This document shows positions 45,198 to 55,175 of a stretch of 64,000 bases of DNA, piece after piece. Within the stretch, counting starts at the first letter, position 1. Every line of letters begins with the position of its first letter. The stretch is from Stutzerimonas kunmingensis (GTDB lineage: Bacteria > Pseudomonadota > Gammaproteobacteria > Pseudomonadales > Pseudomonadaceae). The notes beneath the pieces were generated by a model. It saw only the letters and a program-made list of their open reading frames with translations. It had not been told where the DNA came from and searched no databases. The position numbers and the translations under genes were made by a program. The stretch covers positions 62,001 to 126,000 of the forward strand of contig NZ_JACXXG010000007.1 of NCBI RefSeq assembly GCF_014764705.1, read 5' to 3'.

Positions 45198-45512
45198 ATG
45201 AGCAACGTCGCCGAGACTTTCAAAGGCATGCAGTCGAAGTTCAACCCCAGCGCCGCTGCCGGCCTGGATCTGGTCTTCCAGTTCAACATCACTGATGCCG
45301 AAAACTACTACCTGGTGGTCAAGGATGGTACCTGCGATCTGCAGCAGGGCGATTCCAGCGACGCCAACGTCACTCTGATCATGGACAGCGAAACCATGCA
45401 GGGCATCGTTAGCGGCGAAACCGACGGCATGCAGGCCTTCATGGCCGGCAAGCTGCGCGCCGAAGGCGACATGATGCTGGCCATGAAGCTCAGCGAACTG
45501 TTCCCAGCCTGA
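45198..45512 (+). CDS. SCP2 sterol-binding domain protein
   Basis: 104 residues, a complete stand-alone SCP2 domain: GMQSKFNPSAAAGLDLVFQF, YYLVVKDGTCDL, and the exposed C-terminal helix MQAFMAGKLRAEGDMMLAMK. The fold forms a hydrophobic tunnel that carries fatty acids or acyl-CoAs. AAGGAAA precedes the ATG. It is followed by an intrinsic terminator and lies upstream of an ACAD10/11-type phosphotransferase and an SDR enzyme, which suggests unusual acyl-CoA metabolism. Confidence 0.93.
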   Translation: MSNVAETFKGMQSKFNPSAAAGLDLVFQFNITDAENYYLVVKDGTCDLQQGDSSDANVTLIMDSETMQGIVSGETDGMQAFMAGKLRAEGDMMLAMKLSELFPA

Positions 45513-45541
45513 GGCGAAAGCTGATTGCTGAGATGCAAAGG

Positions 45542-45569
45542 AACCGAAGTCTCAGACTTCGGTTTTTTT
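45542..45569 (+). terminator. Intrinsic terminator after the SCP2 gene
   Basis: AACCGAAGTCT and AGACTTCGGTT form a perfect 11-bp stem followed by TTTTT. Confidence 0.88.
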
Positions 45570-45719
45570 ATGCCAGCGATTCATACGCGGACGAATCAGG
45601 GAGCTTGATTAACCAGCAACACTCCGGCCAATAACAGCGCGCATCGCTTGGTCTACGCAACCTTGAGCATTAGATTACTGAATCATCTTGGGCACCGAAC
45701 ATAAGTAGAAGGGATAACA

Positions 45720-46787
45720 ATGGCGCTTACAGATCAAACCACCCGCGTCCGTGCAGGCGAGGAGTTGCCGGTCGATATCATCGACCAATACTTGAAGGCG
45801 CATATCCCTGGCCTGAACGGTACACCGCAGATTTCCCAGTTTCCCGGCGGCGCATCGAATCTGACCTACCTGCTGCAGTACCCCGATCGCGATCTGGTCT
45901 TGCGCCGCCCTCCCTTCGGACACAAAGCCAAATCAGCCCACGACATGGGCCGCGAATTTCGAATTCTCAATCAGCTCAACGAAGGCTTTCCCTACTGCCC
46001 GAAGGCGTACGTGTACTGCACCGATGATTCAGTGATAGGCGCGGAGTTCTACGTGATGGAGCGCGTCAACGGCATCATCCTGCGCTCGGAGCTGCCGCCG
46101 GAACTGAGCCTCGATGAAGACCAGACCCGTGCCCTCTGCGAGAGCTTCATCGACAAGTTCGTCGACCTGCACAATGTCGACTATCAGGCCTGCGGCCTTG
46201 GCGACCTGGGCAAGCCTGAAGGTTACGTGAAGCGCCAGATCGAGGGTTGGAGCGAGCGCTACGAGCGCGCCATCACCCCCGATGCGCCCGCCTGGGAGGC
46301 GGTGAAGGCCTGGCTGAAGGACAAGATGCCGGCGGATCACCCTAAGCCGGGAATCATTCACAACGACTACCGTTTCGACAACGTCATCCTCAACCCGGAC
46401 AACCCGATGGAGATCATCGGCGTACTGGATTGGGAAATGACCACCATCGGCGATCCGCTGATGGATCTGGGCAATACGCTGGCCTACTGGATCGAAGCCG
46501 CTGATCCCCAGCCAATGCAGGCAATGCGTCGCCAACCGAGTCATCTGCCCGGCATGCATACCCGGCAGGGCTTCGTCGATTACTACGCGCAACGAGCCGG
46601 CATCGAGATTCCCTGCATCGATTTCTACTACACCTATGGCCTGTTTCGCCTGGCTGGAATCGTTCAGCAGATCTACTACCGCTTCTATCACGGTCAGACC
46701 CAGGACCAGCGTTTCGCCTCATTCATCCACATGAACAAGTTGCTCGAACACAAGGCGCTGCAAGTGATCGGGCAATCGACGCTCTGA
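45720..46787 (+). CDS. Aminoglycoside-phosphotransferase-like kinase (ACAD10/11 type)
   Basis: 355 residues. FPGGASNLTYLLQYPDRDLV is the nucleotide-binding N-lobe, HNDYRFDNVIL (catalytic Asp and Asn) and GVLDWEMTTIGDPLMDLGNT (metal-binding Asp) form the C-lobe core of the APH family. Its closest relatives are the kinase domains fused to human ACAD10/ACAD11, which phosphorylate 4-hydroxyacyl-CoAs for beta-oxidation. That role fits the SCP2 and SDR neighbours; it is not an antibiotic resistance gene by context. ATG preceded by AAGGGA. Confidence 0.88.
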   Translation: MALTDQTTRVRAGEELPVDIIDQYLKAHIPGLNGTPQISQFPGGASNLTYLLQYPDRDLVLRRPPFGHKAKSAHDMGREFRILNQLNEGFPYCPKAYVYCTDDSVIGAEFYVMERVNGIILRSELPPELSLDEDQTRALCESFIDKFVDLHNVDYQACGLGDLGKPEGYVKRQIEGWSERYERAITPDAPAWEAVKAWLKDKMPADHPKPGIIHNDYRFDNVILNPDNPMEIIGVLDWEMTTIGDPLMDLGNTLAYWIEAADPQPMQAMRRQPSHLPGMHTRQGFVDYYAQRAGIEIPCIDFYYTYGLFRLAGIVQQIYYRFYHGQTQDQRFASFIHMNKLLEHKALQVIGQSTL

Positions 46788-46842
46788 AGCTATCCTAACC
46801 CTGTGGCACGCCACAGGACCGAACAAGAAAAGAGGAACGACC

Positions 46843-47610
46843 ATGTCCAAGACCACCCTGTTCGACCTAGACGGCAAGATCGCCTTCGTTTCCGGCGCCA
46901 GCCGCGGTATCGGCGAAGCCATCGCCAAACTGCTCGCGCAGCAAGGCGCCCATGTAATCGTATCCAGCCGCAAGATCGAAGGCTGCCAGGCGGTAGCCGA
47001 CGCGATCATCGCTGAAGGCGGCAAGGCGACCCCGGTCGCCTGCCACATCGGCGAGATGGAACAGATCCAGTCAGTGTTTGCCCAGATCCGCGAACAGTTC
47101 GGCCGCCTCGATATCCTGGTCAACAATGCGGCGACCAATCCCCAGTTCTGCCACGTGCTGGATACCGATGTTTCGGCCTTCCAGAAAACCGTCGACGTGA
47201 ATATCCGCGGCTACTTCTACATGTCCATCGAAGCCGGCAAGCTGATGCGCGAGCACGGCGGCGGCAGCATCATCAACGTCGCTTCCATCAACGGTGTGAC
47301 ACCCGGCAACTTCCAGGGCATCTACTCGATCACCAAGGGCGCCGTGATAAACATGACCAAGGCCTTCGCCAAGGAATGCGCGCAGTTCGGGATTCGCTGC
47401 AATGCGCTGCTGCCAGGCCTGACCGATACCAAATTCGCCTCAGCACTGGTCAAGAACGAGTCCATCCTGGAGATGGCACTGCAGCACATCCCGTTGAGCA
47501 GGGTCGCCCAGCCGAGCGAAATGGCCGGTGCGGTGCTCTACCTGGCCAGCGACGCGTCCAGCTACACCACCGGTGTGTCACTGAACGTCGACGGTGGTTA
47601 TCTGGCCTGA
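46843..47610 (+). CDS. SDR-family oxidoreductase
   Basis: 255 residues. Cofactor loop GASRGIGE at 18-25, structural NNAA motif (LDILVNNAATNP), catalytic Ser in NVASINGVTP and Tyr-x3-Lys in YSITK. C-terminal SYTTGVSLNVDGGYLA is typical. It uses NAD(P)H on a hydroxy or keto group. The gene follows the phosphotransferase by 55 bp with GAGGA before the ATG; the same pairing is common in pseudomonads and suggests a joint step in hydroxyacyl-CoA use. Confidence 0.92.
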   Translation: MSKTTLFDLDGKIAFVSGASRGIGEAIAKLLAQQGAHVIVSSRKIEGCQAVADAIIAEGGKATPVACHIGEMEQIQSVFAQIREQFGRLDILVNNAATNPQFCHVLDTDVSAFQKTVDVNIRGYFYMSIEAGKLMREHGGGSIINVASINGVTPGNFQGIYSITKGAVINMTKAFAKECAQFGIRCNALLPGLTDTKFASALVKNESILEMALQHIPLSRVAQPSEMAGAVLYLASDASSYTTGVSLNVDGGYLA

Positions 47611-47624
47611 TCGTTCCCGCCGCA

Positions 47625-47659
47625 CAAAAAAGGGAGCCAAGCGGCTTCCTTTTTTTGTT
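47625..47659. terminator. Bidirectional terminator after the SDR gene
   Basis: AAAAAAGGGAGCC and GGCTTCCTTTTTTT pair with one G-U position. It serves the SDR gene and the convergent membrane protein gene. Confidence 0.85.
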
Positions 47660-47668
47660 TGCGCTCGC

Positions 47669-48316
47669 TCACCAGTTCTTCAGTGCCTCGGTCGCAGCGG
47701 CATTCACCGGTTTCGCCAGTAGCCCCGTAGGCGTCAGGTCCACGGCATAGACGGCCCCATCGGCGATTGGCATGTACTCGACACGCAGCACTTGCGGTTC
47801 TAGGAAGTGCAGATCGCGGCGTTCGAGCTGAAGCGCGTCCCATATATCCACGCCCAGAGGGTTCTCGCTCAGTACAACGCGACCATGGCGGGCGATGTTC
47901 TGTTGCTCCACGGCGAGATATCGTCCGGAAAGCCGCTCCAGTCGATACCCTGACTCCAGACCTATCAGCTCAGCCAGGCTCTTCCAGCGAAGCAGATGGA
48001 GATCGAGCTGCCATAGATCACCTTCCAGCATCACCGTTCGCGTCTCGTTGCCCTGTTCCAGGCTGACTTCGTAACGCTGCGGACCCTGGGCGTGGAAACT
48101 CACAGTGACCAGCGGCTTCTTGTCAGGCAGCGCAGCGTAGGTGCTGACGTCGTAGCCAATCAGGCCAATCAATCCGGCGAACAGCAGGACCAAAAAGCCG
48201 CAAGTCCCGCGCAACCATCCCATCAGCCAGTGCCCCCCCAGTAGCAAGCGCAGCGCGACCAGCAATACGATCACAGCCAGCAGTGCGATCACGATCGCAA
48301 GCCCGAGATATTGCAT
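47669..48316 (-). CDS. Conserved membrane-anchored protein of unknown function
   Basis: 215 residues from MQYLGLAIVIALLAVIVLLV (ATG at 48316, AAAGGA 9 bases upstream; another ATG two codons earlier). Two membrane segments occupy about 3-25 and 37-58, and the remaining 150 residues form a beta-rich domain (QRYEVSLEQGNETRTVMLEG, LDLHLLRWKSLAELIGLESG) predicted periplasmic. Database entries for such proteins have sometimes been called multidrug transporter, which the topology does not support. Function unknown. Confidence 0.72.
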   Translation of the reverse strand: MQYLGLAIVIALLAVIVLLVALRLLLGGHWLMGWLRGTCGFLVLLFAGLIGLIGYDVSTYAALPDKKPLVTVSFHAQGPQRYEVSLEQGNETRTVMLEGDLWQLDLHLLRWKSLAELIGLESGYRLERLSGRYLAVEQQNIARHGRVVLSENPLGVDIWDALQLERRDLHFLEPQVLRVEYMPIADGAVYAVDLTPTGLLAKPVNAAATEALKNW

Positions 48317-48510
48317 AACCATGCGTCCTTTCAATTGGGTGCGACATTATCCGCAGGAGCAATCAGAGCAGCCAGCATCTGCATGGGACGGCCATCACGC
48401 GCTGACACTCTTGTCTATCAGGACGTGGATATCGGTCATACGAGCAAGCTCTTTCGCCGACGTGGCCAGTCGCATTATCCTCCGCTGCCGTTCTGCCTAT
48501 TGAGGCCCGC

Positions 48511-49296
48511 ATGCCCTTCGCACTTGAGCTCGCGCTCGATCCTGCCACGTTGGTGATTCTGGTCGCCGTAGCTTTCACTGCCGGGTTCATCGACGCCATC
48601 GCCGGGGGCGGCGGGTTGTTGACCATTCCTGCCCTGCTGACTGCCGGCCTACCACCGCATCTCGTGCTGGGCACCAACAAGCTGTGCGCCACATTCGGCT
48701 CGGCCACTGCCAGCTACACCTTCTATCGCCGCCGACTATTCGAGCCGGGCCTGTGGCGACGAGCGCTCACGGGCACGGCGATCGGCGCCGCAGTTGGCGC
48801 AGTAGTCGCGCAATTCATGCCGGCAAGCTGGCTTAACCAGCTATTGCCGCTAGTGGTTTCTGCCTGCGGGGTCTATCTGCTCTTCAGCCATATGCCGGCC
48901 AAATCAGCCAGCGATGCAGTGCTCATCGGCCGCAGACGCCAATGGCCACAGAGCCTTTCACTGGGCTTTTACGACGGCGTAGCCGGCCCGGGAACCGGCG
49001 CCTTCTGGACGGTCAGCAGCATGCTGCTCTACCCGCTCGACCTGCTGAGAGCGAGCGGCGTGGCGCGGACGATGAATTTCGTCAGCAATGCCATGGCGCT
49101 TGCAGTATTCATAATCGGCGGTCACGTCGCCTGGGTGCTGGGCATTGGGATGGGGCTGGCCTTGATGGCAGGCGCCTACTTCGGCGCGCGCACGGCGATC
49201 CGCGGTGGCTCGCGGTTCATCCGTCCGGTATTCATTCTGGTAGTACTGGCGATGAGTCTGCGGCTAGCCTGGCAACACTGGTTCGGGGTGGCCTAG
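48511..49296 (+). CDS. TSUP (TauE/SafE) family anion transporter
   Basis: 261 residues, about eight membrane segments. [20 protein letters not shown] near the N-terminus and [20 protein letters not shown] in the middle are the two repeats of the family signature. TSUP proteins move sulfite, sulfonates or other small anions. The gene overlaps the convergent nudC gene by 33 bp at the 3' end. Substrate not inferable. Confidence 0.88.
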   Translation: MPFALELALDPATLVILVAVAFTAGFIDAIAGGGGLLTIPALLTAGLPPHLVLGTNKLCATFGSATASYTFYRRRLFEPGLWRRALTGTAIGAAVGAVVAQFMPASWLNQLLPLVVSACGVYLLFSHMPAKSASDAVLIGRRRQWPQSLSLGFYDGVAGPGTGAFWTVSSMLLYPLDLLRASGVARTMNFVSNAMALAVFIIGGHVAWVLGIGMGLALMAGAYFGARTAIRGGSRFIRPVFILVVLAMSLRLAWQHWFGVA

Positions 49297-50094
49297 CCGA
49301 CGGGCCAGATAAAGCTCGATCAGATAGCGGGCGATGGATTGGCGCGCGGGCAACGCCGGCAGGTTGTCGATGGCGAACCAACGGGCATCCTCGATTTCCT
49401 CGGGCTGCAGCACGATATCGCCACCGGCATATTCCGCGTGGAACCCGAGCATGAGGGAATGGGGAAACGGCCAGCCCTGGCTGGCGATGTACTGCGGCGC
49501 ATGAATGGCCACACCGACTTCTTCTCTTACCTCGCGTGCGACGCACTGCTCCACCGACTCACCCGGCTCAACATAACCGGCCAGCGTGCTGTAGACACCA
49601 GGCGCGAAACGCGGTGAGCGCGCCAGCAACAGTTCGTCTCCACGGGTGACCAGGACGATCATGCTCGGTGAAAGCCGCGGGTAGTGCTGAACTCCACAGG
49701 CTGGACAGTACATGGCACGCTCACCGGCTCGCGCCTGCATGGGCGAGCCACAGCTGCCACAGAAACGATGCTGGCTGACCCAGGTACCGATCTGCGTGGC
49801 ATAGCCGAGGAGCCGGAACAGATCGCGATCGTTCTCCTGCATGAACTGGCGCAGGCCCTGCCAGCGCGCGCCTGGTACATCGGCCGGAAAGTCCAGTTCG
49901 AAAAGAAACACCGGCTCTCCGTCGAAGTGCCCCAGACCCTGTTCGCTGAGCAGCGGCAGATCCAGGCGCTTGAGCCAGTCCCGCGGAAAGAGCGCACCGT
50001 TGCCATCGAGCAGAAACTGCTGTCGACAATGCACCACCGCACAGCCTCCTGCCATCGAGGGATCGAGCAGCGCCGCCTGCCAGCGCAAGCTCAT
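49264..50094 (-). CDS. nudC: NAD+ diphosphatase / RNA de-NADding enzyme
   Basis: 276 residues. Zinc ribbon [10 protein letters not shown] ... [12 protein letters not shown] (about 109-142) and Nudix box [20 protein letters not shown] (about 174-193) with the [15 protein letters not shown] motif that marks NADH pyrophosphatases. It hydrolyses NAD(H) and removes NAD caps from RNA 5' ends. The stop of fimL's neighbour is not involved; nudC starts at the very last base of fimL (1-bp overlap of start and stop), so it is coupled to fimL, the same order as in P. aeruginosa. Confidence 0.95.
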   Translation of the reverse strand: MSLRWQAALLDPSMAGGCAVVHCRQQFLLDGNGALFPRDWLKRLDLPLLSEQGLGHFDGEPVFLFELDFPADVPGARWQGLRQFMQENDRDLFRLLGYATQIGTWVSQHRFCGSCGSPMQARAGERAMYCPACGVQHYPRLSPSMIVLVTRGDELLLARSPRFAPGVYSTLAGYVEPGESVEQCVAREVREEVGVAIHAPQYIASQGWPFPHSLMLGFHAEYAGGDIVLQPEEIEDARWFAIDNLPALPARQSIARYLIELYLARRLGHPEPVLPG

Positions 50095-51776
50095 CAGGCG
50101 GCTACCGGCATGCCCAGCGCGCGCACGCTCTCGCTGGCCAGATCAAGCACGCTCACGCGCGAGTCGTCACGTCGCAATACCGCACCACCTTCAAGGTAGT
50201 ACTCCAGGCTGGTCAGCGCATCGGCCAGAGTTTCCAGCAGTTGCTCGGGGGGCATCTGGTTCGATTCGAGCATGTGCTTTTGAATGAAATCAGCGCAGGC
50301 GCCGATCAGGTCCGCCGCGCGCTCCTGCTCAAGAAAACGCAGACCGCCGCGCACGGCCTGCAGGCTGAACGGCACGTTGGCCAGGTGCAATTTCTCCCCG
50401 TTGGACTCGAGATAAGCGGTGATCGCCCGCTTGGCCAGCGCCAGGCCTGCGGTCGCCTCATCGATTACCACGATGCACGCTTCGGTGAGCTGGTGATTGG
50501 CAAAGGCTTCCGCTTCCATTCCGGGTCGGGCGACCTGAGGCTTGCTATCGCGTCGATCGCCGCGCTCGAGGCTGGCGACCATGCTCTCCACATACAGCAC
50601 GGCATCGGCGAGACGCTGGATGACATGCGGTTCCGGCGCATGCTCCAGGCTCCAGCCAGACACGTCGCCCAGCTGCGCCTGCAGCGTGCTGGCCGCAGAT
50701 GAAAGGCCAACCATGCCGAGGGTCTTGGCCATCTTCCCGAGCAGGTTATGCAGGTTCGAGTAGGCTTCCGCCTGGGCGGTACCTCGCTCGATCAGATCCA
50801 GCAGATCCTTCAGGCTCGCCAGTTCCTCACGGATCGCCGAGGACAGCGAACGCATGACGGCCTGGCCCGGGCCGGCCAGGCGCTGGGATTCATCTTCCAG
50901 CATGTGGTCGGTGAACGGCAGCGAACCCAGCGAGAACACCTGACGGACCTGGCTGGCGATAGGCCCATGGGTGTCCGCCAGCGCGACGACGTATAGCAGC
51001 TCTTTGAGCAGGCTGCGTGGCGCCTCGTATGCAGGGTTGCCAATGACCTGCTTGAGTTCCCGGTCCAGACGGGAAAACAGCTGCTTGCGCGACTTGCGCG
51101 GCAATAGCTGGCCGTCCAGTTGCGATTCGACAGCGGCGCTGCCGATCCAGCACAGCCGACCTCCTGGCGACTCGACGAAGAGATGATCCAGCCGCGTCAA
51201 AGCGCGGCCCATGAGTTTCAGGCTGGCTGGCAGATTCTCTTCACGAATGAAGCCGAGCAACCCGACCTGATACATCTGACGCAGCCGCCGGGCCTCGGCA
51301 ACTGGCGCGGCTCCCGAACGAACCGGCACGTCCAACGCAGGACGGGCATGGTCGAGCCGGACGCTGAAAAAGAAACTTTCCGGCAACGGCGGCTGCGCGC
51401 ATGCTTGGCGCAGCGCGTTGATGGCTGGAAGCAGCAGCTCGGGGATTTCCTGGCGGCTGGCATCGACGCTTTCCAGATAACGCCGCAGCACGTAGAGCGC
51501 GTTGCTCAGCGCGGCGAGTTGCACGTCGCGGTCCTCGCCGGCGCCGACCGGGATGTCGGTAGCCAGCTGCAGTATTTCTTGCGCGAGCAACTCGGCGCCG
51601 GTCAGCTCGATGAGGTTGAGTGTGCCGCGCACCTGCTTGAGGTTCTCCACGGCCTGCTGCAACAGGCCGCCGTTGTTGCGATCGATGATGAAATGCTCGA
51701 GGCTCTGCTCGGCTTCTTCCATGGTGGCGAACAGTTCGTCACGTACCAGACCGAGTGAAGTAGCTCCAGTAACCAT
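50094..51776 (-). CDS. fimL: FimL, pseudo-Hpt regulator of type IV pili
   Basis: 560 residues from [20 protein letters not shown] (ATG 51776, GGAGG upstream). Three to four Hpt-like helical bundles are seen. In the first, the segment [20 protein letters not shown] aligns with Hpt domains, but Gln stands where the phosphorylated His belongs, as is known for FimL. The protein resembles the N-terminal part of ChpA. In P. aeruginosa FimL supports twitching motility and cyclic-AMP signalling through CyaB at the cell pole. Neighbours (nudC, crotonase, ldcA) match that species. Confidence 0.9.
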   Translation of the reverse strand: MVTGATSLGLVRDELFATMEEAEQSLEHFIIDRNNGGLLQQAVENLKQVRGTLNLIELTGAELLAQEILQLATDIPVGAGEDRDVQLAALSNALYVLRRYLESVDASRQEIPELLLPAINALRQACAQPPLPESFFFSVRLDHARPALDVPVRSGAAPVAEARRLRQMYQVGLLGFIREENLPASLKLMGRALTRLDHLFVESPGGRLCWIGSAAVESQLDGQLLPRKSRKQLFSRLDRELKQVIGNPAYEAPRSLLKELLYVVALADTHGPIASQVRQVFSLGSLPFTDHMLEDESQRLAGPGQAVMRSLSSAIREELASLKDLLDLIERGTAQAEAYSNLHNLLGKMAKTLGMVGLSSAASTLQAQLGDVSGWSLEHAPEPHVIQRLADAVLYVESMVASLERGDRRDSKPQVARPGMEAEAFANHQLTEACIVVIDEATAGLALAKRAITAYLESNGEKLHLANVPFSLQAVRGGLRFLEQERAADLIGACADFIQKHMLESNQMPPEQLLETLADALTSLEYYLEGGAVLRRDDSRVSVLDLASESVRALGMPVAA

Positions 51777-51813
51777 GCCTAGTGCGCCTCCCGCGCAAAC
51801 GTGTGGTGACGCA

Positions 51814-52626
51814 TCAGTCGGCAAAGTCCGGCTTCTGTTTGCTCATATGAGCGGCGATGGCGACCTTGATGTCGGCCGACTGCAGCATGGCCGCATTCCA
51901 GGTGGCGATGTACTCGAGACCATCGTCGACCCGGTGATCGCGCATGTAACGGATCATCTCCTTGGTGCCGCGAATGGCGAGCGGTGATTTGCTGGCGATG
52001 TCACCGGCCAGCTCCAGCACGGCGTCCATCAGCATCTGCTGATCGGCATAGGTGCGATTTACCAGCCCGATGCTGCGCGCTTCCTCGCCGCTGATGGTGC
52101 GGCCGGTAAAGGCCAGTTCGCGCATCATGCCATCGCCGATGATGCGAGGTAGGCGCTGCAAGGTGCCGACATCGGCCGCCATACCCATGTCGATTTCCTT
52201 GATCGAGAATTTCGCGTCCGCCGTGCTGTAACGCATGTCGCAAGCGGAGATCAGATCGATGGCGCCGCCCAGACAGTAACCCTGGATCGCGGCGATGACC
52301 GGCTTGCGGCAGTTGTCAACGGCATTGAACGATGCCTGCAGAGAGAGGATCTTGCGCCGCAGCTGCTCGGCATTGCGGCCGACGTCGTTGCCAAGCTGGC
52401 TGCCGACCGAAGCCAGCATCTGCAGGTCTATACCGGAAGAGAAGTGGTCACCGGCGCCACTGAGGACGACTACGCGCACTTCGTCGGTTGCATCGATCCA
52501 GTTGAAGATATCAATGATTTCCGACCAGAACGCAGCGTCCATCGCATTGATCTTTTCAGGCCGATTGATCACGACGCGGGCAATCTTGTCTGCCAACTCT
52601 ACGCGGAAGGCTTTGTATTCGGTCAC
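51814..52626 (-). CDS. Crotonase family, dienoyl-CoA isomerase-like
   Basis: 270 residues starting at GTG 52626 (GAGGA 7 bases upstream). Crotonase motifs: VLSGAGDHFSSGIDLQML (CoA and oxyanion hole) and GYCLGGAIDLISACDMRYST. EIDMGMAADVGTLQRLPRII carries the Glu and Asp typical of delta3,5-delta2,4-dienoyl-CoA isomerases (compare ECH1), rather than the hydratase Glu pair. It therefore probably isomerises dienoyl-CoAs during breakdown of odd-position unsaturated fatty acids. The gene stands between ldcA and fimL on the same strand. Confidence 0.85.
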   Translation of the reverse strand: MTEYKAFRVELADKIARVVINRPEKINAMDAAFWSEIIDIFNWIDATDEVRVVVLSGAGDHFSSGIDLQMLASVGSQLGNDVGRNAEQLRRKILSLQASFNAVDNCRKPVIAAIQGYCLGGAIDLISACDMRYSTADAKFSIKEIDMGMAADVGTLQRLPRIIGDGMMRELAFTGRTISGEEARSIGLVNRTYADQQMLMDAVLELAGDIASKSPLAIRGTKEMIRYMRDHRVDDGLEYIATWNAAMLQSADIKVAIAAHMSKQKPDFAD

Positions 52627-52806
52627 GCTATCATCCTCGACAGCAAGGGCGCATGGGGAGCGCCGTGGCGGGCAAACCCGTACGACGGCGGGCAACTATA
52701 ACAACTGCCACCACGACGAGTGAATGTCGATGCAGACGATGTGATACAGACCACGCCGCCAGACGACCTGTTCATGCCGTTGTAGACGGTGGCGAGCATC
52801 GACGCA

Positions 52807-55059
52807 TCATTCTTCGCGGATACAGTCGACGGTGTACACACATCCATCCGCGCCTGCCTCATGTTGCAGGCCATGAACGTCGGCATCGAACCCGGGGAAA
52901 CGCTCGGCGAAATCACGGGCGAAACGAAGGTAATCGAGAATCGAGCGAGTCTCTTCGGTAAAGCGCTCGCCCGGCATGATCAACGGGATACCCGGCGGAT
53001 ACGGCACCAGCATGACCGCCGCGATTCGGCCCTGCAGTGCCTCGATCGGCACCGCTTCGACCTCGCCGCGAACCAGCTTGTCATAGGCCTGGGCCGGAGT
53101 CATCGCAGGCTCCGGCAACGCCGTGTACATCCTGCGCATGGCCCGCGCCGTGGCGTTTTCGCAATAACAGGCATGCAGCTCATCGCAGAGATCACGCAGC
53201 CCCATACCCGTATAGGCCGCTGCACCGGCGCGCGCAATCGATGGCAGGGCATCGACCAGCGGGATATTGGCGTCGTAGTGACGCTTGAACTCCAGCAACT
53301 CGGTCAGCAGAGTGCTCCACTTGCCCTTGGTGATGCCCATGGAGAACAGCACCAGCATCGAATACAGCCCGGTTTTTTCCACCACCAGACCACGTTCCCA
53401 GAGAAACTTGCTGACCACCGCCGCCGGTATGCCACTTTCACCCAGTGCGCCGGATGCGGTAAGGCCCGGAGTGACGAGCGTGACCTTGATTGGGTCGAGC
53501 AGTACGTAATCGTCGGCGATATCGCCGAAGCCATGCCAGTCAGCCGTTGGCTCGAGAAGCCAGTCCGGGGTCACCAGCGCCTCGGCGCCGTCGACCAGTG
53601 GTGGCTGCCAGATGCTGAACCACCAGTCGTCGGCATCGATGTGCTGGCGCAGGTTGGCCAGCGCCCGACGAAAGCTCAGCGCCTCATCGAACGTCTCTTG
53701 AATCAACGAGCGTCCCGCCGGGCCTTCCATCATGGCCGACGCCACGTCCAGCGATGCGAGGATGCCGTACTGCGGCGAGGTGGAGATGTGCATCATGAAG
53801 GCTTCGTTGAAGCGATCGCGATCGAGCTGCCGTGTCTGGCTGTCGAGCACATGGATCATCGAGGCCTGGCTGAACGCTGCCAGCAGCTTGTGGGTTGAAT
53901 GGGTGGTGAACACCAGCGGGCCCTGCTCCCGCGTATCCATGCCGTAGCGGCCGTCATAGAACTCGTGGAATGCCGCGTAGGCGTACCACGCCTCGTCGAA
54001 GTGCAGCACTTCTACGTTGTCAGCCAGGGTGCGCTTGATCAGGTTGGCGTTGTAGCAGAGCCCGTCGTAGGTCGAGTTCGTCACCACCGCCAGCTTGACC
54101 TTCGGCGGCCGGCCACGCGCCAGCGGGTTGGCGGCGATCTTCGCCTGGATGGACTCGCGGGTGAATTCTTCCAGCGGAATCGGGCCGATGATGCCCAGCT
54201 CGTTACGAGTCGGGCTCATGTACAGCGGTATCGCGCCCGTCATGATGATGGCGTGCAGAATCGATTTGTGGCAGTTGCGATCCACCAGTACCAGATCGTC
54301 CCGCGCGACCATCGAATGCCAGACGATCTTGTTCGCCGTCGAGGTGCCATTGATTACGAAGAACGTGTGGTCGGCACCGAAGTTGCGTGCGGCGCGGGCT
54401 TCCGCCGCTGCCACTGGCCCGGTGTGATCGAGCAACGAGCCAAGCTCGGGTACCGAAACCGACAGGTCCGAGCGCAGCGTGTTTTCACCGAAGAACTGGT
54501 GGAACGCCTGGCCGACCGGACTCTTGCGGTAGGCCACGCCCCCACCGTGTCCCGGCGTATGCCAGGAATAGTTCGACTCGCCGGTATGGCGTACCAGCGC
54601 GCTGAAAAACGGTGGCAGCAGATCCTCGAGATAACCGCGCGCGGCCCGGGCGACCTGGCGCGCAAGAAACGGCACGGTGTCCTCGTACAGGTAAAGCAGG
54701 CCGCGCAACTCGTTGAGATCGGCCATTGCCTCGGCAGGCGCATTCTCGATGGTGATCTGCTCGCCCAGTGCAAAGATCGGCAGACGCGGCGCGCGGCGAC
54801 GAGCGACACGGATCAGTTCCACCACGTCGTGCAGCAGGCGCTGATTGTCACCGGCGCCTTCTGCCGCAACCAGGATGCAGGCCAGGCCATGGTGCGTGGA
54901 GGCGACGATTCGTCCCTCGTTGGAGCTTGCTGTAGGCAGGATATTGAAGCCGTCGCGCTCCAGTTCGGAAGCGATGCCACGCACTCGCTCACCGGCAACG
55001 GTGTCGGCCTTTATGTCACGGTGAACGATGAGGATGGGGAATTTCAGGTCTTTGTACAT
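52807..55059 (-). CDS. ldcA: Lysine/arginine decarboxylase LdcA
   Basis: 750 residues, a fold-type-I basic amino-acid decarboxylase. An N-terminal wing domain (1-125) precedes the PLP domain: HTPGHGGG (167-174), NGTSTANKIVWHS (237-249), FDEAWYAY (354-361) and the Schiff-base lysine in STHKLLAAF (Lys391). The C-terminal domain has YPPGIPLIMPGE. ATG 55059 gives the length of P. aeruginosa LdcA (751). It makes cadaverine from lysine and in Pseudomonas is tied to arginine control and acid or redox balance. No operator seen. Confidence 0.94.
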   Translation of the reverse strand: MYKDLKFPILIVHRDIKADTVAGERVRGIASELERDGFNILPTASSNEGRIVASTHHGLACILVAAEGAGDNQRLLHDVVELIRVARRRAPRLPIFALGEQITIENAPAEAMADLNELRGLLYLYEDTVPFLARQVARAARGYLEDLLPPFFSALVRHTGESNYSWHTPGHGGGVAYRKSPVGQAFHQFFGENTLRSDLSVSVPELGSLLDHTGPVAAAEARAARNFGADHTFFVINGTSTANKIVWHSMVARDDLVLVDRNCHKSILHAIIMTGAIPLYMSPTRNELGIIGPIPLEEFTRESIQAKIAANPLARGRPPKVKLAVVTNSTYDGLCYNANLIKRTLADNVEVLHFDEAWYAYAAFHEFYDGRYGMDTREQGPLVFTTHSTHKLLAAFSQASMIHVLDSQTRQLDRDRFNEAFMMHISTSPQYGILASLDVASAMMEGPAGRSLIQETFDEALSFRRALANLRQHIDADDWWFSIWQPPLVDGAEALVTPDWLLEPTADWHGFGDIADDYVLLDPIKVTLVTPGLTASGALGESGIPAAVVSKFLWERGLVVEKTGLYSMLVLFSMGITKGKWSTLLTELLEFKRHYDANIPLVDALPSIARAGAAAYTGMGLRDLCDELHACYCENATARAMRRMYTALPEPAMTPAQAYDKLVRGEVEAVPIEALQGRIAAVMLVPYPPGIPLIMPGERFTEETRSILDYLRFARDFAERFPGFDADVHGLQHEAGADGCVYTVDCIREE

Positions 55060-55175
55060 GCGCACTCTCTGCGAACGATCCACCTACAGGGTAGAAGCGT
55101 CCGCAGCAAAGGAACAGCGCATTGAAACGAGCGGTTGTGAGGCAGCGTCGCAAGTAGGCGGCAATGCCGAGCCAT

